This document shows positions 43,926-57,300 of a DNA stretch of 64,000 bases, piece by piece; position 1 is the first letter of the stretch; every line of letters begins with the position of its first letter. The notes beneath the pieces were generated by a model that worked only from the letters and a program-made list of their open reading frames with translations, had not been told where the DNA came from and did no database searches. The position numbers and the translations under genes are program-made. This stretch comes from Azolla caroliniana. Lineage: Eukaryota; Polypodiophyta. The stretch spans positions 14,508,001-14,572,000 of the forward strand of contig JBHGNT010000020.1 of the NCBI GenBank assembly GCA_043228905.1, read 5' to 3'.

Positions 43926-46900
43926 ATGGCTGTGCTTTCAGGATGGATTAATGTCCCTGTTTTGCTCATTAATATCATTGCAATCAGCACCAGCTCCGAC
44001 CTCATCTTCCTCCGCACTCTGGCTCAAGGAAAGTGTTGGTATTTCTATATTCATGCAGCAGCCAATTCATGTATATGCTACTTACTCTCAACTGATTCAT
44101 GGATTAATCATTAATATTTATACTGCAGTGGGGTTCCTTAGTATAGATTGTGGATCATCCGCCAAGTCCAACTACACCAACTCATTGACAGGACTGGAAC
44201 GTCATATGGACGCCAGACACCGCGGTTTGGCCGGACATCGGGAAATGGTCTGCCACGACTAGTGTGAATCTGCCCACCAACATGATGGATGAGAAGCAGT
44301 ACTCCAGTCTGCGCTATTTCCCCACCACTATTAGTAGTAAGGCCCTGAACCAGAGCAAGTTCTGCTACACCCTGCCCACCATAGCCAGTAGCTACTACTT
44401 GGTCCGTGCCTCCTTCTGGTTCGGCCTGGTGCCGACGATCTACAAGACGCGTGTGAACGGGCAAATCAAGTTTCGTGTGATTGTGGACAACTACGAAGGA
44501 GTGGAGATCGTAATTGACAGATCGCAGAGATCGATCCACGGGTGAACGCTTCTGGACAACCAGTGTTTGACATCACTGTTAATGGGGATCTGTTTGTAGA
44601 AGGCATGGACATCTACGCCTGGGCTGGGGGCCTGTATCGTGCGTATGAATGCCACCACTCCTACCTCCTCCTCCGATGGTATGCTATGCATGTACAGACA
44701 CACACACACACACACATATTATGTAATGCGAGATATATCCATTCATTCCTCTACATTATTGAACGTCTACATGTTTGTTTAGTTAAATTTAAACAGTTTT
44801 GGCTCTACAAGATTTATTCGCAACCTTGGGAAGTTTACTCGGGGACCCATGCTTAACTCAAGGATATAAGTATTTGTGGATCGATTGTGATTATTCAAAC
44901 CCACAAAAACCGGCTAGAGTAACATCTATGTGTGTAGTAAGATTCTACAATTACTTGTCTCTGTGTGAAGCTCATTGTGGCACTGTTTCATATTCATGCA
45001 GATTGTTATCTAACTATAGTCTGGTGGGGAATCTTCCATCGAGTATCAGTAACCTGGATCAGCTTGTCAAGTTGTAAGTAGATCTCTTTTGACCCAGCAC
45101 CGTCCAACAATGATAATTTACACTACAATTTATTGTAATAATTGTACATCATATCTATGCGCAGTCTGTTTTATAATTTACGGAGTATCCAAACAATGTA
45201 TTACTCGTATACATAATTAAAAGCAAACCGAAGATATTTTAACACAATTTTGCATAACTAGATATAACTTAAGACATGGCTCATTAACTTGCTCATTTTA
45301 ATAATGTGCAGGGATCTAAGCAATAACAGTTTCAGCGGTCCGATCCCTGCCTCACTTTCAAATTTGCCGAAATTAGAATATCTGTAAGTATCCCCACATC
45401 GAATTTATTTTCTCACCTAAATGCGTGTCACAAGTCCCTTTCCTTCAGATACTTCAAATTGTTTGCTATGGTGAGTATGTTTTGATCTGACTTTTTAGTA
45501 ACTTAGCGAACAACAACTTTAGTGGGACAGTACCAGAAACGCTCCTACAAAAACAATCATCAAGCGGACTCCATTTCAGGTACGTTACCATGTTTTTAAG
45601 TAGATGTGAGCCGAAATTAATATTACTTATATGTTTGGAGAATCTACAATTTTATGACAATCTAATTCCGCATGGTTATATCACATGTTTCTGCTGATTC
45701 ATACAGAATGTGAGGGCACATTTATTCACTACAATTTCTTTTCCCCAGTTAACCACAATGATGACTATGATATATGTTGTAGAAACCAGTACGCATGTAA
45801 AGAGTTGACAACATCTAAGAAATACCATTAGAAAAATATATCACATAATGTGCTTAAATCTCTTAATTAACTTGGTATTTCGCTCCGAATTGTGGATTAT
45901 ATATATAGAATGTGCATACCTTTGTCTGTGGATTATATATAGAATATGCATACCTTTGTTACAAACACAGGAAAGAAAATAATAATACGTATGTCTTTGT
46001 GATCTGAAATGTGCTTTATTATATTCGATTGAAGTCATCATAATTAGAAAAGAATTCAGTGACAAGTAGTTTGATGTTTTCGGTTTTTAGTTACGATGGG
46101 AATAGCTTTCTATGTGCTACAGGCAGTCCTACTTGCGGAGTTCCCCATCATCATCAAACCACAAAAAGCTTATGATCGGTTTCATTACCGGTGGACTACT
46201 ATTATTGATTATCTTGATATTAGCAATTCTTTGGTTCTTCAATCAAAGGAGGACTCGAGCAAATCACAATATACATGAAATGCAACTAGTACAACATCAA
46301 ACTCCCACCCATCCTACACCTTCTGAGCACCGAGATCCTTCTGGTATGTTTTGTAATTGCCCTTAATAGTATAAGAACTCTTCATTTTCTTTTAGCTTTT
46401 ATTTATGATAAGGACGCTTCATTTACATTTGATTTTAACATACAAATAATGGTTTCAAAGAATCGTAGAAATCAACTTCTGGACGGAAGATAACATTATT
46501 TTACTTTGTCTTCAGTCAATGTTAAGACAGAAGAGCTAAGTAATGCTACTAAAGTCCAACAACAATTTACTTTTCAAGAGATCCAAATTGCAACAAATAA
46601 TTTCTCAAAGGTCGTTGGTCAAGGTGGTTTTGGTCCGGTATATAAGGGAAATCTTCCAAATGGTTTAGAAGTCGTTGTTAAAATATTATCAACCACCTCA
46701 ACACAAGGACCACAAGAATTTCTCAATGAGGTATTTGGTTTCTCTACATCTATATGAAATATTTCTTTTCTTTTTTGTGCATGGATCATGGAAAGTACTC
46801 TTCCATATAAAAGGATATTAGCATCACTGACGTAATGAATTTCAAAAAATATCAATTCACTTACAACCTAACTCCTTTGCAATTTGAAAGAGATCGATTT

Positions 46901-49168
46901 GTTCTAGAACAAATAGAATGCCATAATAAATCCTTGAGGGGTCTAAAAGTATAATCTATTCAATTAAAAGATCTTATATGGAACTGTCCCTACAGACGTA
47001 GTAGAAACAAGGTAAATCATATGGGTTGATTTAAGGATCATTTGGCCTCAATGAAGAATCCACTTTTTTCCCTTGTTGCAAACTTGTGCATCTCCATGAC
47101 CTTTTTTATTTATCATAAAATCACTGTGACCTTCTTGTTATTGCATTTAAGTTAGTTTATGTTAAGATTTGTCCTGGTACATAAATTCCTATATTTGATT
47201 TTTAGCACTAATGTAAATCTTCCCTTAGACTTCTTTGGTGTTAAAATAAATCTTTCCTAGATCACTATACCATGTTTGCTTTCATTCTTTGGCAATGTTC
47301 AGGCCTTCTCTTCACGTTGAATTAGTGATGTTAATACATTATTGTCACCAAAAAACATTGATTACAATTCACTCCATTTTATGTTGGGCTCATAAGTTTG
47401 GGATACTAACGTTTTCTTTGGAAATTGTATGTCACTCTTCTCATAATTTTGCTATACTAACTTTTTCTTTTGAAATGTAGGTTACTCTTCTCTCTCGTGT
47501 GCACCACAAAAACCTTGTTGGATTTGAGGGCTATTGTATTGAGGAATCTCTAGTGTTGGTTTATGAATTTATGTCAAATGGTTCATTGCATGATTCCATA
47601 TCACGTAAGATAACCTATACTTGATCTTCGTTTGCTCACATTTGTCCCCAACTGGAAGCTACTCCTTTGTCCCTAAAAAGTCACATATTCATTTCATCAA
47701 TAAATTAGGGATATGTAGGATAGTATTTTATATCATTTGAACAAACGATCCCCATTCTATTGAATATCCCATGTTGCATTAAATTTATGGTGTTTTAAGA
47801 TTCTCGAAAATGAACAAGATTTGTGGTTTTGTAGAAACTATAATTTAATGGTTTTTTCTCACAATGTAACGTAATTATTTACTTAAGGGTGACTTTACAT
47901 TAGAAGTGTTTGTTTCTTTATTGATTACAAAAGGAAGAAAAGAAACACAAACTCTAACATGGCTTGAGAGATTACAAATTTTATTTGATGCCGCACAAGG
48001 TAAGGAGATTTCCATATTCTTATCATTTTCATACCATAAGTGCATATTGTGTGTTAAAATGATGATTTTTTTATATAGGACTTGCGTATCTACACCATGG
48101 ATGTAACATTATTCATAGAGATTTGAAGAGTAGCAATATTTTAATATCTAAAAATCTCGAAGGGAAGATGTTTGACTTTGGAATATCTAAATTCAAGTCC
48201 GTTGATTCATATACAGAGAACATAGCAACAAGGCTAGTTGGTACTTTCGGGTACATAGATCCATAGTAAGTCTTTGGGCTTATAATCATGACAAGGGAAG
48301 AAATTTTATACTATTGATAGAAGATTTGAAAGCAAAGTATGGTGGAGGATTATTTGAATAATTTTAATGCAGAGATTAATTAAAGAGATGAGGAAAAGTG
48401 CTGGGTATGGTAAAAGCTTCATCAAGAAGGAGAAGAGTTCATTTACAATATTTCTTTATTTGTTTTTTAACTTTTGTATTTTTATTTATTGGTCTTTACT
48501 TCTGGAAAAGGAAAGCGAGTAAATAATTATTTATTTGACATGTATATTTCTTCTAATATCGTTATTATTATTATTATTATTATTTAAATAGGGGTTGTTT
48601 TTTATATTGTTTAATGTATAGAAACTCTAGAAAATCCCCGAGAATTCCTCAAATTTTGATGGTATTCTATGTTCACTTTTATATCATAGGTATGCGTCCA
48701 CATTACAATTGACAAAGAAGATTGATATATTTAGCTTTGGGGTGGTTCTCTTGGAAGCATTATGTGGACAACCACCCATCTTGAAAGATATGGAAACAAA
48801 AAATGGAGATATCCACATTGTGGAATGGGTATGATAACTAATCATTTAGAAATTATATGATGGTTAATGATATTTTGAAGAAACTTTGAACACGTTCTAT
48901 TGTTGGATAGGTAAGACCGGCATACGAGCGAGGGATCATAGAAAACATTGTTGACAAACGACTTGAAAATAAATATAATTTATCACCCATATGGAAAGTT
49001 GCAGAGATCGCCATGACATGTGTCCAATTTGAAGCGGTAAAGAGACCTACAATGAATGGTATTTGTACTGACCTAAATGAAGCCATAAGAATGGAATCTA
49101 GTCATGAATCGTCACCGTGGACCACCAATGAAGTTTCAACAATGTATTCACATGTACAAGTTCAATGA
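43926..49168 (+). pseudogene. Malectin-like LRR receptor kinase paralogue, multiply broken
   Basis: Exon 1 at 43926 (MAVLSGWINVPVLLINIIAI), malectin start at about 44130 (GFLSIDCG), linker 44797-44929, LRR exons 45002-45073, 45312-45383 and 45499-45579, TM exon 46091-46343, kinase exons 46516-46730, 47481-47604, 47934-47999, 48079-48265, 48690-48828, 48911-49168. Exon sizes match the intact paralogue, but lesions abound: a frameshift at about 44185-44204, deletion of much of the malectin domain near 44525 and another near 44650, a one-base loss in an A run at about 46163 in the TM exon, and a TAG made by joining TA (48264-48265) to G (48690). The kinase keeps Lys, HRD and DFG (written MFDFG). 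Probably non-functional; a truncated product cannot be excluded. Confidence 0.88.
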
Positions 49169-49459
49169 TGAATACTGTTGTTAGTAGCAATGCTTACATC
49201 ACATGTATATGCATAGCTTGTAAATATGTTTTCTTGGACTTTTAAGTAAGCTTTTCTATAATAATAAAAAACTTTATATTTAATATATTGAATTGGGTGA
49301 ATATGCATTTCAAAACATGAGAGAGCTTGATTTTATCAAATTATTAAGCATCTTAGTCTATTAAGAATAATTTATTGACATGGAGCTTATATGATACATA
49401 GACTTTAGTTTTGTTAATATTCTTTAATTTGGTTTCAATGTAAATGTAGAGAACATTTT
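49169..49459. other. 3' flank of the RLK pseudogene
   Basis: AT-rich, similar to the 3' flank of the gene at 246-1848. No gene recognised. Confidence 0.4.
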
Positions 49460-50431
49460 ACTGTAAACTATTTTAGTTTTTACCATATATTAGAAATCTA
49501 GATAGTGAAGGACATTCTAATGCCACCATGAATCTAATACAATATGAGACATTTTAATGATGTTGTCATAAATTTTTAAATGGTCCAAGGTATATGTGAC
49601 TGAGGAAAAGAAGGTTCATATGAAGCTTAGTAATGAAAAACTGGAGTGAGTAAATTATCTTGCTTGAAAGTGCATCATGGAAGGAGCCATTTGACATAAA
49701 TTCATAAAGTTCCAACACCAATAATCTCTATGGAATAACCCACAAATCCAACAAGGTTCTTATGATGAGCACGAGAGAGTAGAGTGACCTAGAATTCAAA
49801 CAAAAGATAATCTATGTTTTTATCTCTATTCTACACACACAAAGTCATTCTCTGTCTCATATTTTTCCCAAAACATGACCAATTTGGGATTTAGTCATTA
49901 TCCCTATGGTGAACTGAAGTGACCCTAAACCCTAAACACAAATATAGTCACTACCTGAACCGTTGATCTCGATATTCTATCAAACAAATTCTAATCCTAC
50001 TTGTTGCACGCCTTAATCCACTCTATTATCAAGAATTCATCACAATTAAATCCATAGCTGACTGAATTATTCATTGCCAAATCTCCTATTGCATCACATT
50101 AGTTGATCACAGTCACCAATTTCCGGCCAAATGACGGTGTCACGCACCCAATGGATTGTATTGGAATGGTCAGTGTAATTTGATGCCTCATAGGACCAAC
50201 AATCGATGGTCAAGAACCCTTAGGCTAGAGAAATCAAACAATGGCAACCTATGACATTAATGAGAGATATATGCATGTATGTGTATGTTTATGTACAGAT
50301 ATGAATGTACGGAGTAAATTGCCCAAGGGATTTTGAGACAGGGTGGAGGGGAGGAGGTGGAGTTCATTGGTGCCAAGGAGAGTGATGTCTAGAATTAAGT
50401 ATAGAAGGGGAAGGATATTCATGATCGACAC
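49460..50431 (-). pseudogene. RLK relic: signal-peptide exon, malectin start and one kinase exon
   Basis: On the minus strand: 50431-50330 encodes a signal-peptide exon (MNILPLLYLILDITLLGTN), about 50216-50105 the first malectin residues (GFLTIDCW, VIWPEIG), then the sequence jumps to a kinase exon at about 49790-49664 ([22 protein letters not shown]) and its intron, matching 29030-29290. Promoter-like sequence also found near 38255 lies between the pieces, in an order unlike the parent. Rearranged, no continuous frame. Confidence 0.7.
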
Positions 50432-52449
50432 ACAATGGAGGCATTTTATAATAATGAATTGGTAACTCTTCTTCTTCTACTGTTATAGTCTTCTAATGCT
50501 CTAAGATTAATGATGGTGATACAAGCTATTAACCATTTATCGTTCCTATATAATAAAGGCTGATTCCCAACACCTAAGATATCATCATGTTTCTTACACA
50601 TTTGAGATTGGAAATATTAAGCCTGATAGGGTTTGTGACAACTAAAGAATCCATATTGTTTCCCTTAACAATATAAATATGAAGCTAAGATACCATTATA
50701 GGGACTTTACGTCCAAAGGTTGAAGACACGAGATTCTAGTAGTGTGGGCTAGGCATTTATCTTGGCAATCATGTTACCTCTTCCAAGGTACTAGTTATCC
50801 CATTCTACACTTGTTGGTATGGGATATCCATGATAGATTGGCTATTTCTCGATCATAGCCCGATATATAGGGGGGATTACTTTCCTACTCGTCTATTTAC
50901 CGTTTTCACTTGAATTTTGTTTACTATATAGTAAGAGGTCCTCAACAAGAATGTATACAAAACACATACACATACTTGTATTTTGTTGACAAAGTTCTTC
51001 ATGAGTGGGAGAATCGTGATTTTGGTGGGTTTATGTTATATGGTATAGATGATAGGAAAATTTTGAGCTATTCAAGAATAAGATAGCCAACACTCTTTTT
51101 GCTAATGTCGACAAGGATAAATGACAAGGTTAGTGAAAATCTTTGATGGAGGACGCATTATCGTTATGGAAATTTTTTCATAAAAAATCAATGATCTAGA
51201 CTCAACGATTAAACCATTTTTCCCTCGAGAATCCTTCTTTTGAGGAAGGATATCTATGTTGCCTTCGTTTTAATACCATGGCTGAAATTATGGAATGATA
51301 TGCGTATCATTGAAAAAAGGGAAGCATCAAGGCGATTGGGGAACTAGAAGTTCATAAATGGAGGCACCACATCATGGAACAATTTCTAGACTCAAAGGGG
51401 GAGAAAGTAGACCATGTCTGCATTTATTTCATATAAAACACACAGGAATAGGAGGATGTCAATGTGTTGTTCACTTGCTATATCTCACTAGAGAGAATGT
51501 CATCCCAGTGACGCGCCATGCCTTATAGAAATTGAAATACCACAGGATGGGGTCCCTAGTTTGATCATGTCAAAGAAATTCGTCGATTAGCCATCCTGCT
51601 TAATCCGCTTAATTTGGAGCACATGAGTTAGCTCAAAATAGTCCATAAAATATGCATAGAAAACAATGACATGATAGATAATGAGAAAGGACAAAAAGGT
51701 AAATTCTCACTATTTATCAATAGGTATATAAGTTAACAAAAAATGAGGGTTTTTAGTCCCTACCAAAACATTTATCTGTGTTGTCTTTTGTGTGTCTTGT
51801 TCACCATTTTTCTACAGAAAAACAACAACTCGTCTGCTTCCCGTTGCTCCTCCAACAATGGCATCAGAATGAAGGACTATGTGCAAGACATTGTCTGTTG
51901 TAGAAATCATTTGGTTTCTTTGTCTTTGCCCCTCAGCGTATGATGTTTTTCAAGAACTCAGCAAATAAAGATACTATCTACTACTTGCTATGTTATAACT
52001 CATTTTTCACTCTTTTGTGAGCCATTATTGCTTTGGAACACACCATTCAAGAGGTGTTTTCCACTCTTTTCGACCTAAAGATAGTAGAAACAGCAAACAT
52101 GTATCTACTAGTTTTTGGGTTTCAAAAAACAAGGACTATTTCTAGTATACAAAAGAGAGGATTTGCATGTTAAATGTTTTCTCATTTGAGGTGAGATTCT
52201 GAGATTGGAAGTTGCGTTTCATTTACCTTTGGCTGAAATACGAGTGACTCAACATTGTTCTCAGGTGAACCCACATAGCTCTTGTTTTGGGGGGGGCTAG
52301 CTGCACATACATACCTTTGAACACATTGATAGTTGTATTTGAGACCTACAAGTGAGTAGTGTCCCAACTATCATTAGGTGCTTAGAGTTGCAATCGACTA
52401 GGTTTACTTACCACCCAATGGCTTCTGAAATGTCCGAGGTTTCATGTAC
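50432..52449. other. No gene recognised
   Basis: AT-rich DNA with only short frames (for example 51743-51943) lacking motifs. No tRNA, LTR or inverted-repeat structure was identified by eye. Confidence 0.4.
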
Positions 52450-53335
52450 TTGACGCAGCGGTTCCTTTAATTCCCATAGAAATTACTCTATGAGTGGAAA
52501 AGACCACTTAGAGATCCGTAAATTTGACGAATCCAACATCGGCTTGTGGAAGAATCAGATGAGAGATATTCTGATTCAAAGAGGAAGACAATCTAGTGGT
52601 CCCTCTTCCTCCATGGAAATAGAGGAAGTAAATGCAACATGTGATGAGATGGACATCATGGTCTTACATGATATTAGCACACATGTTGGGGTGAATATGG
52701 TTTTTTCTCCATCACATATGTTGTTGCTGGACTCTAGTGCATCATTCCATGTTACTCCACATAAAGAGTGGTTTACATGTTATGAAGCCAAGTCACTTGG
52801 GAAAGTTAGACTTTGAGACTCACATTAGTGTGATGTGATTGGCAATGGAGATATCTCAATGCACTTTAGTGATGGTTCTCATCTTACCATTAAAAATGTA
52901 CCCCATATTCCTCAACTAACTCGCAGTCTAATGTCCGTTGGTCAGCTTGATGACAACGGATATAAGGTGATATTTGCTTCCAAATCCTTTCGTATAATGA
53001 AAGGAAATATGATTGTCGCAAAAGGGAACAAAGTTGGTTCCCTCTATCCTCTATTTGTTCATAAAAAAGAACATATATTGGTTGTCACAGACCAACAAAT
53101 GATGAGCATTTGGCATGGTCATTTAGGCCACATGTAAAGAAATGGCATGGAAATTCTATCTCGTTATCGCCACTTACCTAAGTTGACATTCTTTAATTTT
53201 GCCTTATCTGAACATTGCCAACATGGTAAGCAAACTAGGAGCACAAAGACCACTGTTAACTCATCCACTAAAAACACCGGGTCATTTGAAACAAGTAATA
53301 TGTCGTATTCTCTTTTGCCATAGTTGGTGAGATGC
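52450..53335 (+). pseudogene. Ty1/copia gag/protease/pre-integrase relic
   Basis: 52490 onward begins like a copia Gag (KFDESNIGLWKNQMRDILIQ). A large internal deletion follows, and then a protease region in which the usual DSGAS reads DSSAS (LLLDSSASFHVTP, near 52727). 52835-53137 continues (GDISMHFSDGSHLTIKNV) to the integrase zinc region (WHGHLGHM, then CQHGKQTR after a stop). Stops at about 52815, 52827 and 53135. No LTRs were recognised. Confidence 0.75.
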
Positions 53336-53399
53336 AGAAAAGTACCCTAATTTAGCATGATTTCGAAAATGTACAATGCATGCGTACCTATTTTGTGAA

Positions 53400-53853
53400 T
53401 GTCAGGAATAGTACTAAAACAGAGAGAGAATTAGTACTCGAGAAGGGAAGTACTATTAGTACTAAGAGGACAGGACTACGTAAGACTCCCGAGAGAGAGA
53501 GAGGAAAGAGAAGAGGAGAGAGAGAGAGAGATAGTGTGGACGAGAGAGAGAGAGAGATGATAATAACAGATGATATATTATAGGAAGAGTAAGTACAAGA
53601 TGACTATGAGGCTTAAGACTGGCGTTGAACCAATTTGGTTCAACATAATGCCTAGTGCCTTCTTTTATAGTGTTCTCAAGAGTAATCCTGAAGCTTCTAG
53701 AATGTTCCAGAGAAATCTGGAATATACATTAATTTCCTATAATAAAACTTAAATGAAAATAATATCCTACGTATTACAATGGATGGTATAATGGTTAAGA
53801 GTTTGATCCATATAACATAAGGTCATGGGTTCGAGTCTTGCCATATCATGACA
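53400..53853 (-). repeat. 3' LTR of the older chromovirus copy
   Basis: 454 bp, with long GA/CT tracts, TAGTACTA motifs (for example 53409-53416), the TTGAACCAAATT palindrome near 53625, and tRNA-like A box TGGTATAATGG (53784-53794) and B box GGTTCGAGTCT (53828-53838) on the plus strand. Confidence 0.9.
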
Positions 53854-53864
53854 CTATCTCCCCC

Positions 53865-56800
53865 TTAAGACGACGAGTGGAACAAGTCGGCGTTGATTGC
53901 GGGACTATAGCCGAGCAAATCGACCAAATAATAAAGTTTGTTGCGAACAAGTTTGGAGTCGAGGATGGCAGCAACTTCATACTCCGGGCCGGCTTCCAAC
54001 TCAAGCGGGGCTGGCGGTGGTGTAACACGATCGGGAATAGTGTTTGCTTGATAAGGTTCAAGAAGAGAGCTACGGAAAACCGGATGTATCTGAAGACGGA
54101 AAAGCGGAGGGAGATCAAGGCGGAACGTGACATCATTAACCTTATTAGTAATACGGAAAGGATCGAGTCGTCGATAATCCAACGTGTCGCACGGTCGAGT
54201 AGTCTTGATGTGACGATGTAAGAGCCATACTCGATCTCTGATGGCAAAAGAGGAGGGAAGTCGATGATGATCCACATAAGTCTTCTGTGTGTGTTGAGCA
54301 TGATGAAGATGAGTAGAGAGATCCATCTGGATCTTGCGTGGCCTCTCCAAATGATCCCCGACACGAGGATTGGTAGGTAGCTCCGGGGTGTCGATCACCG
54401 ACCAACGAGGATGAGAACCGGTATAAGCGTAAAATGGGGAGACCCAAGTCGAGGATTGAACAACATTATTATATGGATCAAACTCTGCAAAGTGGAGAAT
54501 CTCGGCCCAATCGTCCTGTTGATAACTCAGAAAAAACCGTAGATATTGTTCCAGCGTTTGGTTCGTTGATTCCGCCTGCCCATAGGCCTGGAGATGGTAG
54601 CCGGAGGAGAGGTTGCAAGAGACCTTGAGCATCTTGAAGAGATGCTACCAAAATTTGGAGACGATTTGAGGTTCTTGATCACTGATGATACTATCTGGGA
54701 GGCCATGATGCCGAAATACCTCACGCATGACAAGGGCAGGGGTTTCCTCGCTAGTGATGGCCTTAGTACACGGCACAAAATGTGCCATCTTAGTATATCA
54801 ATTGACGACGGTTAAGATAGCATCGAACCCCTTCGAGATCGGCAAAAAGACAAATAGACTGCCATGGCTTACTTGGAGTCGGTAAGGGTTCCAACAAGCC
54901 ATATGGATGGTGTCGGGGCATCTTTTCTCGGCAACAAGCATCACAAGTCCGAACGTAGTCATCGACAAAACGTCGTATATGGGGCCACCAAAAAGATCGT
55001 TGAACGAGATCTAACGTCTTAGTACTACGGAAATGTCCCGCCGTATGGGTCTTGTGACAAGTTTGGACGATTTGAAGGCGACAGGAGCAATTAGGGACAT
55101 ATACAAGCTTTTTAAAGAATAACAAACCATCATGATATTCGAATTGTCGATAGTCCATACCTGGTTGTTGAGATTGAGAACAGGATGCCCGAGAGGTATC
55201 GATGTGCGCTAGAATGTCTTGAGCAAAATTATCTGTCTTCAACTTCGCATGTATTGCATCGGTAATCCGGGAGTCCATTGGGGTGTTAAAAATCTGTGTT
55301 GTGTGCAATCGTGTTGGTCGGATCACTAGGACGAGGTGCAAGATATGAACGTCGTGATAGCGCATTTGCTTTTCCTTGTTGCTTCCCCGGTCGATATGTG
55401 ATTTTGAAGTCAAAACGCGTGAGGAATTGAGCCCACCGAGCTTGCCGTCGATTTAGCACCCGAGTGTTCTGGAAATAAGCAAGATTTTTGTGATCACTAA
55501 AGAAGATGACCTAATGTGGAGAGCCCTCTAAGAAATGCCGCCATTGCACAAAGGAATCCACGATGGCAAATAACTCCTTGTCATGTATTTTGTAGTTGAT
55601 TTCTGCAGCATCGAATTTGCACGAATGAAAAGCCATAGGATGTAACTGTTCTTTATCTCCTTGTTGAGACAGGATGCTACTGAGGAAAAAATCCGATGCG
55701 TCGGCCTCCATGATGAATGGTTTGTTTGTATCCACATGAGCTAGAATAGGAGCTGATGTAAAGGCTTTCTTAAGATGCTGAAAAGCCATGTCTGCTTCAT
55801 TGGACCAAAGAAATGCTTGTACCTTTTTCGTAAGTTGTGTGAGAGGTAAAATAATCTTCGAGTAATCTTGTATAAACTTGTGGTAGAAGTTAGAAAAACC
55901 TAGAAAAAATTGTACATCTCGTACCGACCGTGGAATTTGCCACTCTAGCACAATTTGGACTTTAGTTGGATCCATGAAGATGCCCTTTGAGGAGATGACG
56001 TAGCCTAGAAATTCCATTTGCTTGCAGTCAAAGCTACATTTTTCTAGCTTGGCATAAAGACCATTCTCGCGGAGTCATTTTAGTACTAATCGTACATGAG
56101 AATCACACTCTTCCTGGGTCTTCGAATAAATCAATAGATCATCCAGATAGATGATCAAACAGATATCCAAGAGGTCTCTAAATATATCATTTGCCATGTG
56201 TTGGAAGACTGAGGGTGCATTGGTTAGACCGAGCGGCACAACAGTATATTTGAAATGCCCATACCGCGTGTGAAAGACAGTCTTCCATTCATGTCCTGGT
56301 CGTATCCACACAAGGTTATACGCTCCTCGTAGATCGATTTTTGTAAAAAACTTGGCACCATTAACTCGCTCTAAAAGACTTGATATAAGAGGAACTGCAT
56401 ACCTATTCCGGATGGTGACTTTATTCAAGCTACAATAATCAACGATGAGACGAAGTGAGCCATCTTTCTTCTTGACAAAGAAGATGGGTGCACCGTCCGG
56501 AGATTTCGAATGACGAATAAACCTGCTTGCCAAGTTCTCCTCTATGTTGGCTCGAAGGACTTCTAACTCGGTGAGTGACAAGTTGTAAATTGGTCCCCAT
56601 GGTGGCTCTACTCTTGGTTGTAAATTGATGGGACAATCATAGGGACTATGATGAGGAAGAGTACCGGCTTTTACCTTGTCAAATACATCGGCATAAGGAT
56701 GATATTTCGCCAGAAGTTGCACTAAGGATTCCTCCTTAATAGTGTTGGAAGGATGTACTGATATTGCAAATAGGAACATTGCCTCCTTGTGTCCTTCTTC

Positions 56801-57240
56801 GCGTAATTGACATAGTGAAATGGTTGAAACTCAATGAGTAGATTCTTGGGGTTGTCGATGTCGGACTTCTCTTGTTCTCCAATCGATGTCTGGATTATGT
56901 AATTCAAACCAAGGTAATCCCAAGACAATGGGATGCTCTGGACTATTAATTATATTAAATTATACTACACACACAAAACTACCTAGGAACACTTGAATGG
57001 GTTCTGAATCTTCTACAATATTCCCAGAAGCAATGGGACGACCATCAATGACTACTACAGATGCAGGGCAAGGAGGTTTTCTTAAGGATATCTGAGAAGC
57101 TTGGGCAAAATTTAGATCCATGAATCAGGAATTAGCTCCGGAATCTAGAAGTGCTAGGACGTGTACTAGGGGAGTACTTTTAGTACTAACCGTGACTTGG
57201 GCTAGGAACACATTGCTAACTTGTTTGGAGGGAATGGAAC
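53865..57240 (-). pseudogene. Broken pol of the older chromovirus copy
   Basis: Pieces in element order: a degenerate protease region up to about 56930, RT 56779-56075 (FVKKKDGSLRLIVDY, YLDDLLIYS), RNase H 56017-55511 (EADASDFFLSSIL), integrase zinc region and core from 55413 to about 54530 (CDACCREKMPRHHPYG), then the C-terminal part with chromodomain start 54632-53865 (EVAAILDSKLVRNKLYYLVD). The chromodomain is cut short. Comparison shows which codon the younger copy lost at its stop (His here). Confidence 0.88.
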
Positions 57241-57300
57241 CACTAATGGGCTATACAGATCTAGGGCTGTCCAACCAAACGGCTCCTATTTTGGCTGGAC

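Noticed and set aside
51743-51943. 66-codon ORF
   Set aside because: No motif, no homologue recognised and no supporting context.
53838-54815. Plus-strand ORFs over the older chromovirus copy
   Set aside because: They are shadows of the minus-strand integrase region, which shows the expected motifs.
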